From Rhabdonatronobacter sediminivivens (GTDB lineage Bacteria > Pseudomonadota > Alphaproteobacteria > Rhodobacterales > Rhodobacteraceae): DNA of 64,000 nucleotides. Below the pieces are notes generated by a model, which was given only the letters and a program-made list of their open reading frames with translations, was not told where the DNA came from and searched no databases. Shown here in pieces: positions 1 through 8,479 of this stretch; position 1 is the stretch's first letter; every line of letters starts with the position of its first letter. The position numbers and the translations under genes are program-made. The stretch is from positions 1 to 64,000 of the forward strand of contig NZ_JACBXS010000016.1 in the NCBI RefSeq assembly GCF_013415485.1, given 5' to 3'.

Positions 1-19
1 GCCGCCGGTTGGGTGGGTT

Positions 20-235
20 TCAGTTCACCCGGAGATTACGCCGCCATCGAATTTCCACCAACTCCGCGACACGACCGCTTCCCCCCTTGCCTGCGTTCTC
101 ATCACTCAGATGCACCTCAACGCGAGTGATCTGGTCGGCAAAGCGCGACAGTCCCTCTCGAATGTCAGCCTCGACCTGTGCGATCAACGCATCGTCTCCT
201 TTGATATTGTCATCGGTATTTACCTGAATCTGCAT
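20..235 (-). pseudogene. HPF/RaiA-family ribosome hibernation factor, C-terminus replaced
   Basis: The 71-residue reading frame opens like a compact HPF/RaiA (sigma-54 modulation) protein, which binds the 30S subunit and holds ribosomes inactive in stationary phase. The start ATG follows a purine run (AGAGAAAG). Residues 1 to about 54, through the GKGGSG segment, look native. The last 17 residues (RVAELVEIRWRRNLRVN) do not resemble the family, where about 100 to 110 residues and a basic arginine-containing second half are expected. I infer a disruption near position 70, possibly by a mobile element running off the window edge. The plus strand at the edge reads SSPGDYAAIEF, faintly like an IS3-type transposase tail; this is speculative. 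Confidence 0.55.
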
Positions 236-675
236 GATGCTTTCTCTTATGGTTGGTCAAATTGAGGCAGCCTTGGGTGTGGGTAGCTGATTGTGTGGGC
301 GCATGGTGGTGCGACCGTCGGTGTCGACGCATCGCCTGCGAATTGGCGGGCCGACGAATTCATGTTGTCAACGACGCACCATCGAGATTGGTTCCTGACG
401 GCATGGCGTTGGACGGCTGCCGGGTGGTCATTGTGGCCTGCCACCTACGGACGAGCGACTGCTGTTGACCGTTCCCTCAGCTTCCCAAACCCGGAGGGTT
501 CAGCCGCTCCCGACCGCCGCGCACCGGCTGACCCCCCATGCACCGAGCGCGCTTTTCCTAGGACTTCGGTCGCAGCTGCAACTCCCGACGACCAGTGCGC
601 ACTCCCCACCCGACTGCGCTGACACAACGCGGTAAGTATGTGCTGTGACCAACCACACACAGCAGAAAGCACAGC
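236..675. other. Intergenic stretch without a convincing gene
   Basis: About 440 bases between the divergently placed hibernation-factor remnant and the XRE regulator. Overlapping reading frames on both strands have no recognisable family, no good ribosome-binding site and no plausible protein composition. The stretch must hold the promoters of both neighbours, but I could not assign boxes with confidence. Confidence 0.5.
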
Positions 676-1071
676 ATGAATCCTTACGAGAATACCCCGA
701 CCGCGAAGCTGATCGCAGACCGCATCCGCGACCTGTCGCACCGCAAGACCCAGGCCGAGATCGCCAGCGAGGCGGGCTTCGCCAATGCCAACATGATGAC
801 CTTCCTCAAGAACGGGCGCAACAAGGTGCCGCTCGACCGGGTGCCCTCGCTCGCCAAGGCGCTGGAGGTCGACCCCGCGATGCTCATGCGTTTGGCGCTC
901 GACCAGGCGGTGGGTGCAACCGCAGCGCAGGCCATCACCGAGATCTTCGGCACGCCCGTCACGCAGAACGAGCGCGGCTGGCTGGCCGAGATCCGAGACG
1001 CTTCCGACAACAGCGACCCGCGTCTGACTGGACGCGCGCGCACGGCGCTGCGGGGGATCTTCGGCAAATGA
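676..1071 (+). CDS. XRE-family helix-turn-helix DNA-binding protein
   Basis: A 131-residue protein. Residues about 10 to 75 form a Cro/C1-type helix-turn-helix: KTQAEIASEAGF is the first helix and turn, ANMMTFLKNGRNKVPL the recognition region, and SLAKALEVDPAML the closing helix. The remainder (residues about 76 to 131) is an alanine-rich linker followed by a conserved block, NERGWLAEIR...SDPRLT...ALR. That block recurs in the small protein encoded 56 bases downstream. It is probably a sequence-specific regulator acting as a dimer, with the downstream gene as partner or target. It lies near tRNA-Gln and a broken gene, which suits an accessory region. The target is unknown. Confidence 0.75.
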   Translation: MNPYENTPTAKLIADRIRDLSHRKTQAEIASEAGFANANMMTFLKNGRNKVPLDRVPSLAKALEVDPAMLMRLALDQAVGATAAQAITEIFGTPVTQNERGWLAEIRDASDNSDPRLTGRARTALRGIFGK

Positions 1072-1126
1072 GCTGTGATCTGACGTCTGCTGCGCGTGGA
1101 CAGGTGGGACAGGGGGACAGGTTCGC

Positions 1127-1339
1127 ATGATGGACCACGACATGGACGATACCACCTTCACGCTTCCCACGGCCCCGTCCGGGTCGTGGGAGGAGCTGAC
1201 CCCGAACGAGCGCGCGTGGGTCGAGTTCATCCGCATCATCAGCTGTGGCAGTGATCCGAGGGTCACGCCTGCGCGGATGCGCGCGCTGCGCGAGGCGCTC
1301 GACATTGGACGGGAGGGCGCGGGACGGGGCGGCGGCTGA
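1127..1339 (+). CDS. Small HTH-less protein sharing the C-terminal module of the upstream XRE regulator
   Basis: A 70-residue protein starting at the first of two adjacent ATGs after a strong AGGGGGACAGG ribosome-binding site. Residues about 27 to 58 align with the end of the preceding regulator: NERxWxxxIR, SDPRxT and ALR are shared, about 15 identities in 32 positions by eye. It has no DNA-binding helix-turn-helix. The family is not one I can name. The shared module suggests that it heterodimerises with, or antagonises, the regulator, or that it is a partial duplicate retaining only the C-terminal domain. The two genes are in tandem and probably co-transcribed. The C-terminus is glycine- and arginine-rich. 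Confidence 0.6.
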   Translation: MMDHDMDDTTFTLPTAPSGSWEELTPNERAWVEFIRIISCGSDPRVTPARMRALREALDIGREGAGRGGG

Positions 1340-1636
1340 GGCGCGCTCGGAGGGCTAGCTAGCCTTTTCCTACAAGCGAGTTGAACATCCGGAGAGCGAG
1401 AATGCAATGGAGGCAGTCCTCGTTCAAGTCGCGCGAAACGGCTGGCCAGACACCTGACCTGATCACCTGCGGTCGACTCATACATGGCGGGCACCTTCAC
1501 GGTGCCTGCCTCTTTCGTTGTGGTCGGCTCTCGAGTAGAAAACGGCCCCAAGACCCATGTGGAGCATCCACCCGACTGCTACACATGGCCTGATCAGCGA
1601 TCCGCCAATATATTGATTTTGCTTGATAATGTGTGA

Positions 1637-1711
1637 TGGCTGGGGTGGTAGGATTCGAACCTACGGTACACGGTACCAAAAACCGCTGCCTTACCACTTG
1701 GCTACACCCCA
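1637..1711 (-). tRNA. tRNA-Gln (anticodon TTG)
   Basis: A 75-nucleotide cloverleaf including an encoded CCA. The acceptor stem pairs TGGGGTG with CACCCCA, with G as the discriminator base. The anticodon stem GCGGT/ACCGT closes a seven-base loop TTTTGGT with anticodon TTG, reading CAA. The T-loop GGTTCGAATCC is canonical. A well-spaced promoter lies directly upstream. Confidence 0.97.
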
Positions 1712-1721
1712 ACTGAGCCGC

Positions 1722-1750
1722 TGTTTATCCAAGCCATGGGCGGGCTTCAA
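1722..1750 (-). promoter_or_regulatory. Promoter of tRNA-Gln
   Basis: On the minus strand, TTGAAG (1745-1750) and TAAACA (1722-1727) are separated by exactly 17 bases. The -10 box ends 10 bases before the tRNA 5' end. This is inferred from sigma-70 consensus only. Confidence 0.55.
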
Positions 1751-1805
1751 GGGCAAAATTGCGCGCTGGTGTCCGGTTCCTTTCTGTTGCCTGCGCGTGC
1801 CCGCT

Positions 1806-3524
1806 TCACGCCGAGACCTGTTCGCGCAGGATGGCGACCGTCATGGACAGGAACAGGTAAATCCCTGAAAAGACAAGAAATGCCAGCGCGGTGTTTTCGA
1901 AGGCGCGCGGATAGGTGGCTTCATCCGGGGCGATCGGGGTCACGCTCAGAGACAGGTAGCGAACCTGGCGGTTGGCTTCGATCCGGGCGGATTCGAGTTG
2001 CTGGAGCGCCTGGCTCAGCAGCATCTGGCGGGTCTGGATATCGGCCTCGGCCATGACCAGTTCGCTCTGGATGCGGGCCAGCGATCCGCCGTCGTCGGAC
2101 CCCTGGGTCATCGAGCCCCGCAGCGCGCCGATCTGCGATTCCAGGTTGCTGATCCGGCGTTGCAACTGGTCCACCCGCGCCTGGTTGGGCCGCGGGTTCG
2201 ACAGAAGCTCCTGCAGGCTCAGACGGTTCTGGGTCAGTTCGGTTTCAAGCGTGACGATCTGCTGCGACAGCAGCGACACCTCGACCTCGCCCGAAAGCAC
2301 GGCAAAGCTTTCCTGCAGCTCCACTGCCCGGCGGCGGGCCTCCTGCATGCGTTCCTCGGCCTCCAGGTAGCTGTCGCGCGCGTCCTGCATCTGGTTTTCG
2401 CGCATGCGCGCGGTCATCAGGTCCACCTGTTCCTCGGCATAGGCGATCAGCGCGCTGGCGAAGCGTTCGCTGTCTTCGGGGGTGGCGGCACTGACTTCCA
2501 GGCGCACGATGCCTTCGGTGGGGTCGAAGCTGATGCGGACCTGGCGCTGATAGAGGCGATACATCGCCTCTTCGCTGGCATCGGGGGCCAGGCGGCGCAG
2601 CGGGTCGATTTCTTCGGTGCTGAAATGGGCGCGAAAGCCTTCTTCGGCGTCCAGCCGTCGCATGGCGCCGCGTGATTGCAGATAGCTTTGAACGGTTATG
2701 GAATCCTGCGAATTGCCCAAGCCCAGGCCGCCGCCCATCATCCCGCCCAGCCCGCCGGCTGCGGCTGGCATGGCGCTGTCGGCCTGCTGGATGATGAATT
2801 CGGCCTCGGTTGCGTAGAGCGGTGTGGCGATGACGTAGAAATAGTAGCCCAGCAGCGTTGTGGGCAATGAGACGAAGAGCAACAGCCGCGCGCCCAGCTG
2901 CAACAGCCTGCGGCGGCGGCGGCGGGTGATGTCGCGCTTGATCTTGCCCAGCTCCCTCTCACGCTCGGCGGCAAGCTGCTTCATCCGGCTGTCGGCGGCG
3001 TGCTGGGGCAGTTCGGGCCCGCGCTTGGCCTGCGGCAGCTTGTCCTCAACCACCGCGAGGTTGCGGCCCTGCTGGGTCTGTGGGGGTGTTTCTGCGCGGA
3101 CCAGGTCCAGCAGGGTGGAGCGTTCGAAAGGGTCGATCCCGCGGCGGCGCAACAGCCGCACCGCATCCAGCCCCGAAGTTGCGCGAATCCCGTGCCGTGT
3201 GGCCACGCGCATGGCCATGCGCAACTGGCGCGCGGTCAGTTGCTCGGCCCGGATGGCGGCAAGTTCGGCATCGGTCTGCGGGTCGCCGGTGACATCGGCG
3301 CCATGTTGCGGGGGATCGGCGGGGGCGGCGGCCTCGGCCACCGCCGCCGGGTCTTCGCGGGGAGGGTGCTGGGGCGGGGCGTCTTCCCGCGCCGCCGGAG
3401 GCTGTTCGGCGGGGGTGCGGCTTTCGGCGGTGTCCTCGGGCGTCGTGGCCGGGGTCGCATCCTGGCCAGTCGGGCCGGTGCCGCGCTTCAGCCGGAACCG
3501 GCGCCCCTTAATCTGCGTAGTCAT
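1806..3524 (-). CDS. kpsE: Capsule polysaccharide export inner-membrane protein (KpsE/BexC/CtrB family)
   Basis: A 572-residue polysaccharide co-polymerase-like protein that links the inner-membrane ABC exporter to the outer-membrane channel in group 2-type capsule export. The N-terminal 90 residues are a low-complexity Pro/Ala/Glu-rich tail, followed by a helical segment (about 95 to 145) and a basic stretch (RRRRRR near 202). Next come a first membrane span at about 211 to 233, a large periplasmic region with coiled-coil heptads at roughly 375 to 515, and a C-terminal span at about 542 to 565. Its start overlaps the end of the ATPase gene by 17 bases, showing translational coupling. Known members are nearer 380 residues; the long cytoplasmic extension accounts for the excess. 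Confidence 0.85.
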   Translation of the reverse strand: MTTQIKGRRFRLKRGTGPTGQDATPATTPEDTAESRTPAEQPPAAREDAPPQHPPREDPAAVAEAAAPADPPQHGADVTGDPQTDAELAAIRAEQLTARQLRMAMRVATRHGIRATSGLDAVRLLRRRGIDPFERSTLLDLVRAETPPQTQQGRNLAVVEDKLPQAKRGPELPQHAADSRMKQLAAERERELGKIKRDITRRRRRRLLQLGARLLLFVSLPTTLLGYYFYVIATPLYATEAEFIIQQADSAMPAAAGGLGGMMGGGLGLGNSQDSITVQSYLQSRGAMRRLDAEEGFRAHFSTEEIDPLRRLAPDASEEAMYRLYQRQVRISFDPTEGIVRLEVSAATPEDSERFASALIAYAEEQVDLMTARMRENQMQDARDSYLEAEERMQEARRRAVELQESFAVLSGEVEVSLLSQQIVTLETELTQNRLSLQELLSNPRPNQARVDQLQRRISNLESQIGALRGSMTQGSDDGGSLARIQSELVMAEADIQTRQMLLSQALQQLESARIEANRQVRYLSLSVTPIAPDEATYPRAFENTALAFLVFSGIYLFLSMTVAILREQVSA

Positions 3525-4161
3525 ACAGCACCTTCGCCTCTTCCAGCGTGTCGAACAGGAACAACTGCCCGTCGCGCAATACAGCTGCCTGCGAACAGTA
3601 TCGTTCCAATGTCTTTGCCTGATGGGACACGATTACCACGGTGCCCCGTTCCAGCCTTTCGCGCAAGACCTGCCCGGCGCGACGGTTGAAGCGGACGTCG
3701 GTCGTGCTGGGCATGCCTTCGTCAATCAGATAGATGTCGAACTCGATCGCCAGCATCAGCGCAAAGGAGAACCGCGCGCGCATCCCCTGGCTGTAGGTGC
3801 CCACGGGCATGTCGAAATATTCGCCGATATCACAGAGCCAGCGGCAAAAGGCTTCTACCTCATCCGCTTCAAGCTGATAGAGCCGCGCGATGTAGCGGGC
3901 GTTTTCCGTGCCCGTGTGCCGGTTGACCACGCCGCCCATGAAGCCCAGCGGAAAGGATACGCGGCTGGAGCGCAGGATCTGCCCTTCGTCCGGTTTTTCC
4001 AGCCCGGCCATCATGTTGATGATCGTGGTCTTGCCGCTGCCATTGGGCGCCAGGATGCCGATGGACTGGCCCAGGCGCACGGTGAAGCTGGCCCGGTCCA
4101 GGATGACCTTGCGCTGGGTGCCGGTCCAGAAGGACTTGCTGACATTGCGGAATTCGATCAT
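3508..4161 (-). CDS. kpsT: Capsule export ABC transporter ATPase (KpsT/BexA/CtrD family)
   Basis: A 217-residue cytoplasmic ATPase that energises capsular polysaccharide export. Walker A is APNGSGKT (38-45), the ABC signature is YSQGMRAR, Walker B is IYLIDEGM and the H-loop is SHQ, all in the usual order; length is typical of KpsT. The gene is first of a two-gene unit with the kpsE-like gene, which overlaps its end. The matching permease KpsM, needed to form the transporter, is not adjacent on either side. It must lie elsewhere if the system works. Family identity is firm; the exported glycan is unknown. Confidence 0.88.
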   Translation of the reverse strand: MIEFRNVSKSFWTGTQRKVILDRASFTVRLGQSIGILAPNGSGKTTIINMMAGLEKPDEGQILRSSRVSFPLGFMGGVVNRHTGTENARYIARLYQLEADEVEAFCRWLCDIGEYFDMPVGTYSQGMRARFSFALMLAIEFDIYLIDEGMPSTTDVRFNRRAGQVLRERLERGTVVIVSHQAKTLERYCSQAAVLRDGQLFLFDTLEEAKVLYDYAD

Positions 4162-4359
4162 CGCTTCGCTGCACGGCCCCGGATATCATCCCCTGTGACA
4201 TGCCGCGCCGACCGGCAGGGCATGGCCTCAGGCGCTGCATCTTGGTGGCAGCTTGCGCGCAGTATGCCGCAGATTGCCGTGACCAGACAATCACATTCAG
4301 CTGAAGCAATGGTAAAGAGGGGCGCTGTCACGCCCCTGCATCGCCGAACATCGGATGGA

Positions 4360-4926
4360 TCAGCTGCCCCAGGTGCGCACCGGGCCGCAATCCACGTGGA
4401 CGAAATCCGAACGTGAGTAGCGCCCCACACCGCCCGCGCCGCAGGCCGCGGCGGCGCGCGCCATTTCCGACACCGAGCGCGAGCGCAGCCGCACATCGGC
4501 GGCCCGGCCCGTCAGATGCAGCGAATTCTGTGCCACATTGCGCGACCGCGCCCGCAGCATCCGGTTCGTCGCCTGGGAGCGGAAGCCTGACAGCAGCATA
4601 TAGGGTTCATTGACCCGCAGGATTTGCGCTGTCGCAGCCATGATGTCGATGGTCCGCGTGTCGATCTGGTGCACCTCATTGTTGCGCCAGTCGCGGCTGA
4701 AGTGATTGATTTCACGCAGTGCTTCGGGGATGTACTTGCCATCGATCCAGTAGATGATGTCGATGGATTCTCCGGTCCGACCGGAGTGCATGCGCAGGCG
4801 GCGGATATCGCCCGAGCCGCGCGCATAGGCGGTCACCCCCGGAAAGAACGGTGCTGCGCTGACAGCGGTTGCCGCAAAGGCCCCCAGCAGCGCGCGGCGT
4901 GTTACCCCAGTTGACATGTCGGTCAT
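4360..4926 (-). CDS. Tat-exported DUF882 / YcbK-like (M15-type) peptidoglycan-active protein
   Basis: A 188-residue protein with a twin-arginine signal (TRRALLGAFAATAVSAAP) at the N-terminus, so it is exported folded to the periplasm. The mature part matches the DUF882/YcbK (MepK-like) group related to D-Ala-D-Ala peptidases. The zinc-ligand segments LHLTGRAADVR and SDFVHVDCG are visible. Members act on peptidoglycan cross-links. I chose the ATG at 4926 (MTDMSTG) because a longer frame upstream lacks signal-peptide logic; an ATG at 4917 is a possible alternative. It is divergent from the L,D-transpeptidase gene, which fits a shared cell-wall role. Confidence 0.85.
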   Translation of the reverse strand: MTDMSTGVTRRALLGAFAATAVSAAPFFPGVTAYARGSGDIRRLRMHSGRTGESIDIIYWIDGKYIPEALREINHFSRDWRNNEVHQIDTRTIDIMAATAQILRVNEPYMLLSGFRSQATNRMLRARSRNVAQNSLHLTGRAADVRLRSRSVSEMARAAAACGAGGVGRYSRSDFVHVDCGPVRTWGS

Positions 4927-5358
4927 TACTCTGCCTGTCCCGGTTGCTTCTGGTTCGCCGAGGTTAAAATCCCTTCGATCACGCAGGCTGGCCAGCGCGG
5001 CAAGGCCGTCTGTATCTTCAGGCAAGATGCCCGGACGCCTCAGCCTTCGAAGAGGTTGTTTCCCCTGTCGTTTGTTGCTGACAAGTGTATGCCACAGCCG
5101 CGTGATCAAACCAAACCCCGAATCATTCACTCGGTTTTGCCATCGGCGGGATTCTGCCCATTGCCCGCGAAGCCGCCTTCTGGCCCGTCCTGTGGCGAAC
5201 ATGTGCCGCAAAGGTGAATTTCGGATGAATCGGGCGTTTTCGTCCTGCGCGTATGTCTCAGGCGGTTGCGCAGGGCGATTTTCGGCGCAATCATCGGCCA
5301 AGTCATTGTGCCTGCAGGAAGCGGGTACGGATATTGTCAAGAATCGGATGGGGGGGTC
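4927..5358. other. Divergent intergenic region between two cell-wall genes
   Basis: About 430 bases between the DUF882 gene and the L,D-transpeptidase gene. No coding region is supported. It must contain both promoters. A weak sigma-70-like pair on the plus strand is TTGTGC (5306-5311) and GATATT (5330-5335), spaced by 18. No riboswitch or stable hairpin was recognised. Confidence 0.4.
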
Positions 5359-6966
5359 ATGGTCAGAATGGCGGTGTCGGCGGCGGGAATGCGCCGGTTT
5401 TTCGGGGGGATGGCGGTTGCGGCGCTGCTGGCGCTATCGCCCGCGCAGGGGCAGGCGCAGCAGTTCAGCGCCTACAAGCAGGCGCTGGCCGAAGGTGTGG
5501 CCGAAGACCGGCGTCTGTCGGCTTTCTACCGCGACCATGGTTACCAGCCGCTCTGGACCGGCCCCGGCGATGAGATCCGCCGCCGCGCCCTGATCACCGC
5601 CATCAGCCGCGCCGCCGACCATGGCCTGCCGGTGGCGCGCTATGATCTGGACGGGTTGCTGGCGGCCTTTGACGCGGTGGAAACCGAACGTGACCGCGGG
5701 TTTCTGGAGGCACAGGTCAGCGAGACCTTCCTGCGCTTTGCCCGAGACCTGACCAGCGGTGTGCTGACCCCCTCACGCGTGGACAGCGACATCGTGCGCA
5801 CCCTGCCGCGCCCGGACCCGGAGACCCTGCTGCGGGATTTCGCCGCCGCCGAGCCGGTGTCCTTCATCCGCAACCTGGCGCCTTCCGCACCGGAGTATGC
5901 CCGCCTGTTCCGGGCCAAGCGCAACCTTGAAGCGGTGATCGCGCAGGGCGGCTGGGGGCCGACGGTGCCGGTGTCCTCGCTGTCGCCGGGTGATAGCGGG
6001 GCGGGCGTGGTGGCGCTGCGCAACCGTCTGATCGCCATGGGCTATCTGCATCGCACAGCGGTGGCCAGTTATGACGCGGCGGTGCAATCGGCAGTGCAGC
6101 GCTTCCAGATCAACCACGGGCTGGAAGCTGACGGTGTGGCCGGACCGGCCACGCTTCGCGCGCTCAACACCCCGCCCGAGGAGCGCCTGCAATCCGTCGT
6201 CGTCGCCATGGAGCGCGAGCGCTGGCTGAATATCGAGCGCGGCGACCGGCATATCTGGGTGAACCTGGCCGATTTCTCCTCGCGCATTGTCGATTTCGAT
6301 GAGGTGACCTTTGAAACCGTCTCCATCATCGGCGCGCGCAACAGCGACCAGCGCACGCCCGAGTTTTCCGAGGACATGACCTATCTGGAAATCAACCCCG
6401 ACTGGACGCTGCCACGGTCCATCCTGGCCCGCAGCTATTGGGGGGCGCTGTCGGCGGGGGGCGCGCAGCATCTGCAGATCCTGGACGCGCGCGGACGTCA
6501 GGTGCCACGCAGCGCCATCGACTTTTCGCGCTACACGCCGCGCAACTTTCCCTTCAACGTGCGCCAGCCTCCGGGGCCGACGAACCCGCTGGGCACGGTG
6601 AAATTCATGTTCCCCAACCCCTGGGCGATCTATCTTCATGACACGCCCGCGCGGTCGCTGTTCAACACTCAGGTGCTGACCCATTCCTCGGGGTGCATCC
6701 GGCTGAGCGACCCCGAGGAATTTGCCTATGAGCTGCTGGGCCGCCAGACCGATGACCCGCAGGGGCTGTTCCACCGCACCCGCAATTCCGGCCAGCAGAC
6801 GCGGATCTTCCTGGACACGCCGGTGCCCACGCATCTGGTCTATCGCACTGCGTTCACCGATGCCCGCGGCGCACTGAATTTCCGCGATGATGTCTATGAC
6901 CGTGACGCGGCGATCTTCCGGGCGCTGGTCAATGCCGGGGTGGAAATGCCGGGCGTTCGCAGTTAA
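5359..6966 (+). CDS. Murein L,D-transpeptidase (YcbB-like, PG-binding plus YkuD)
   Basis: A 535-residue periplasmic enzyme that forms 3-3 cross-links in peptidoglycan or attaches proteins to it. The N-terminus has a signal peptide (RRFFGGMAVAALLALSPAQGQA). A scaffold domain covers about 40 to 200, a peptidoglycan-binding repeat (GDSGAGVVALRNRL...GVAGPATLRALN) about 211 to 270, and a YkuD catalytic domain about 297 to 480. The catalytic motif is HSSGCIRLS with Cys446 and His442, plus His427. I start at the ATG at 5359, preceded by a G-rich Shine-Dalgarno; an ATG at 5389 is possible. The domain order and length match the YcbB/LdtD subgroup. Confidence 0.88.
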   Translation: MVRMAVSAAGMRRFFGGMAVAALLALSPAQGQAQQFSAYKQALAEGVAEDRRLSAFYRDHGYQPLWTGPGDEIRRRALITAISRAADHGLPVARYDLDGLLAAFDAVETERDRGFLEAQVSETFLRFARDLTSGVLTPSRVDSDIVRTLPRPDPETLLRDFAAAEPVSFIRNLAPSAPEYARLFRAKRNLEAVIAQGGWGPTVPVSSLSPGDSGAGVVALRNRLIAMGYLHRTAVASYDAAVQSAVQRFQINHGLEADGVAGPATLRALNTPPEERLQSVVVAMERERWLNIERGDRHIWVNLADFSSRIVDFDEVTFETVSIIGARNSDQRTPEFSEDMTYLEINPDWTLPRSILARSYWGALSAGGAQHLQILDARGRQVPRSAIDFSRYTPRNFPFNVRQPPGPTNPLGTVKFMFPNPWAIYLHDTPARSLFNTQVLTHSSGCIRLSDPEEFAYELLGRQTDDPQGLFHRTRNSGQQTRIFLDTPVPTHLVYRTAFTDARGALNFRDDVYDRDAAIFRALVNAGVEMPGVRS

Positions 6967-6980
6967 CCCTCGCAGGGCAA

Positions 6981-7002
6981 GGCGCGCCGCCCCCGGCGCG
7001 CC
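6981..7002 (+). terminator. GC-rich hairpin after the L,D-transpeptidase gene
   Basis: GGCGCGCC, a six-base loop, then GGCGCGCC again give a perfect 8-bp stem 15 bases past the stop codon. No U-tract follows, so it may be a weak terminator or a transcript-end stabiliser before lpxD. Confidence 0.4.
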
Positions 7003-7020
7003 CCCAAAGCCGAGGCTGCC

Positions 7021-8127
7021 ATGAGCTACCGCATCGACGCCATCGCGCAGGCCCTGGGCGCGCGTTTCGAAGGGCAGGGCGCGATCGAATTCACCCATGC
7101 CGCCGAGCCTGCCGCGGCCGGGCCGGATGCACTGGCCATCGCCGCCGACCCCAAATACGCCGAAGGGCTGGGCCAGGGCCGGGCGCGCGCGGCGCTGCTG
7201 TGGGAAGGGGCCGACTGGCGCGCGCTGGGGCTGGAGGCGGCGATCTTTGCCCCCCGTCCGCGCTATGCGCTGGCCGGGCTGACCGCGGCCATGGACCCCG
7301 GCCCGGTCATCGCACCGGGGGTGCATCCATCGGCGGTGATCGACCCGGGGGCGACGATTGGCCCGGGCGCGGCCATCGGCCCCTTTGTCTGGATCGGACC
7401 CGGGGCGGTGGTGGGGGCGCGGGCGCGGATTGCCGCGCATGTGTCCATCGCCGAAGGCGCGCGGATCGGCGATGATGCGCTGATCCATTCCGGCGTGCGC
7501 ATTGGCGCGCGGGTACAGATCGGCGCGCGTTTCATTGCCCAGCCGGGCGCGGTGATCGGCGCTGACGGGTTTTCCTTTGTGACGCCGGAAAGATCGGCGG
7601 TCGAGGCGGTGCGCGAAACCCTGGGCGACCGAGGTGACACGCAGGGCCAGTCCTGGACGCGGATCCACAGCCTGGGGTCTGTGCGACTGGGCGATGATGT
7701 GGAAATCGGCGCCAACAGCACCATCGACCGTGGCACCATCCGTGACACCGAAATCGGCAGCGGCACGCGGATAGACAACCTGGTGCAGGTCGGCCACAAC
7801 GCGCAGATCGGGCGTGATTGTCTGGTCTGCGGGCAGGCGGGCGTGGCGGGGTCGGCGCGGATCGGTGACCGGGTGGTGCTGGGCGGGCGCACGGCGGTGA
7901 GCGACCACATTGCCGTGGGGGATGATGTGGTCACCGGCGGGGGCACCGGGGTGCTGTCGGACGTGCCTGCGGGGCGGGTGATGTTCGGCACACCGGCCAC
8001 GAAGATGGAAACCCAGATCGAGATCTACAAGGCGATCCGCCGCCTGCCACGTCTGGTGAAACAGGTTGCCGCGCTTCAGAAAACTGTTACAAACCGCAGC
8101 GACAAGGGTGGCGCCGACACGGAATAG
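7021..8127 (+). CDS. lpxD: LpxD-type UDP-3-O-acylglucosamine N-acyltransferase
   Basis: A 368-residue cytoplasmic acyltransferase that transfers a hydroxyacyl chain from acyl carrier protein onto UDP-3-O-acylglucosamine during lipid A synthesis. The N-terminal LpxD domain (about 1 to 95) is followed by many hexapeptide repeats (IGPGAAIGP, IGARVQIGA and so on) forming a left-handed beta-helix; the catalytic His is His259 in QVGHNAQIG. Length is normal. It is not in the usual bamA-lpxD-fabZ-lpxA setting. Instead it heads a tandem run with an acyl carrier protein and a ketoacyl synthase. It could therefore be a second copy with a specialised acyl donor; this is inference. Confidence 0.88.
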   Translation: MSYRIDAIAQALGARFEGQGAIEFTHAAEPAAAGPDALAIAADPKYAEGLGQGRARAALLWEGADWRALGLEAAIFAPRPRYALAGLTAAMDPGPVIAPGVHPSAVIDPGATIGPGAAIGPFVWIGPGAVVGARARIAAHVSIAEGARIGDDALIHSGVRIGARVQIGARFIAQPGAVIGADGFSFVTPERSAVEAVRETLGDRGDTQGQSWTRIHSLGSVRLGDDVEIGANSTIDRGTIRDTEIGSGTRIDNLVQVGHNAQIGRDCLVCGQAGVAGSARIGDRVVLGGRTAVSDHIAVGDDVVTGGGTGVLSDVPAGRVMFGTPATKMETQIEIYKAIRRLPRLVKQVAALQKTVTNRSDKGGADTE

Positions 8128-8154
8128 GAGCCGCCCCCGTTGGAACAGGACCTG

Positions 8155-8427
8155 ATGACCAAAGACAGAGCCATTGCCGAACAGGTGATCGCCATCATCG
8201 CCGAACAGGCCATGCGCGCGCCCGGGGATGTGACGGCCGCAGACAGCCTGCAGGATCTGGGCATCGACAGCCTGGGCGTGGTCGAATGCATCTTCCAGAT
8301 CGAAGAGACATTCGACGTGGCGGTGCCGTTCAACGCCAACAACCCCGAGGAAAGCGCCTTTGACATCTCGACCGTCGGCTCGGTGATCGCCGAGGTCGAA
8401 AAGCTGGTGGCGCAGCAGCGCGGATGA
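8155..8427 (+). CDS. Acyl carrier protein (phosphopantetheine-binding)
   Basis: A protein of about 90 residues carrying the 4'-phosphopantetheine attachment motif LGIDSLGVVE, where the Ser is modified, and the acidic helices typical of acyl carrier proteins. The tail carries the distinctive segment NANNPEESAFDIS. It lies 27 bases after lpxD and 52 before a ketoacyl synthase gene, so it is likely the dedicated carrier for that pair rather than the housekeeping AcpP. The start is uncertain: I favour the ATG at 8155 with AGGA six bases upstream. A TTG at 8140 with GGAG ten bases upstream is also possible and would add five residues. Confidence 0.82.
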   Translation: MTKDRAIAEQVIAIIAEQAMRAPGDVTAADSLQDLGIDSLGVVECIFQIEETFDVAVPFNANNPEESAFDISTVGSVIAEVEKLVAQQRG

Positions 8428-8479
8428 CGCGCGCGGCGCGCTCTGGCCGGGTTGCCTGCGCCGTGAGAGGGGTGGCCGC

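Noticed and set aside
445-1551. A 368-codon minus-strand frame over the XRE locus
   Set aside because: It covers two better-supported plus-strand genes with ribosome-binding sites and has Ser/Arg-rich composition.
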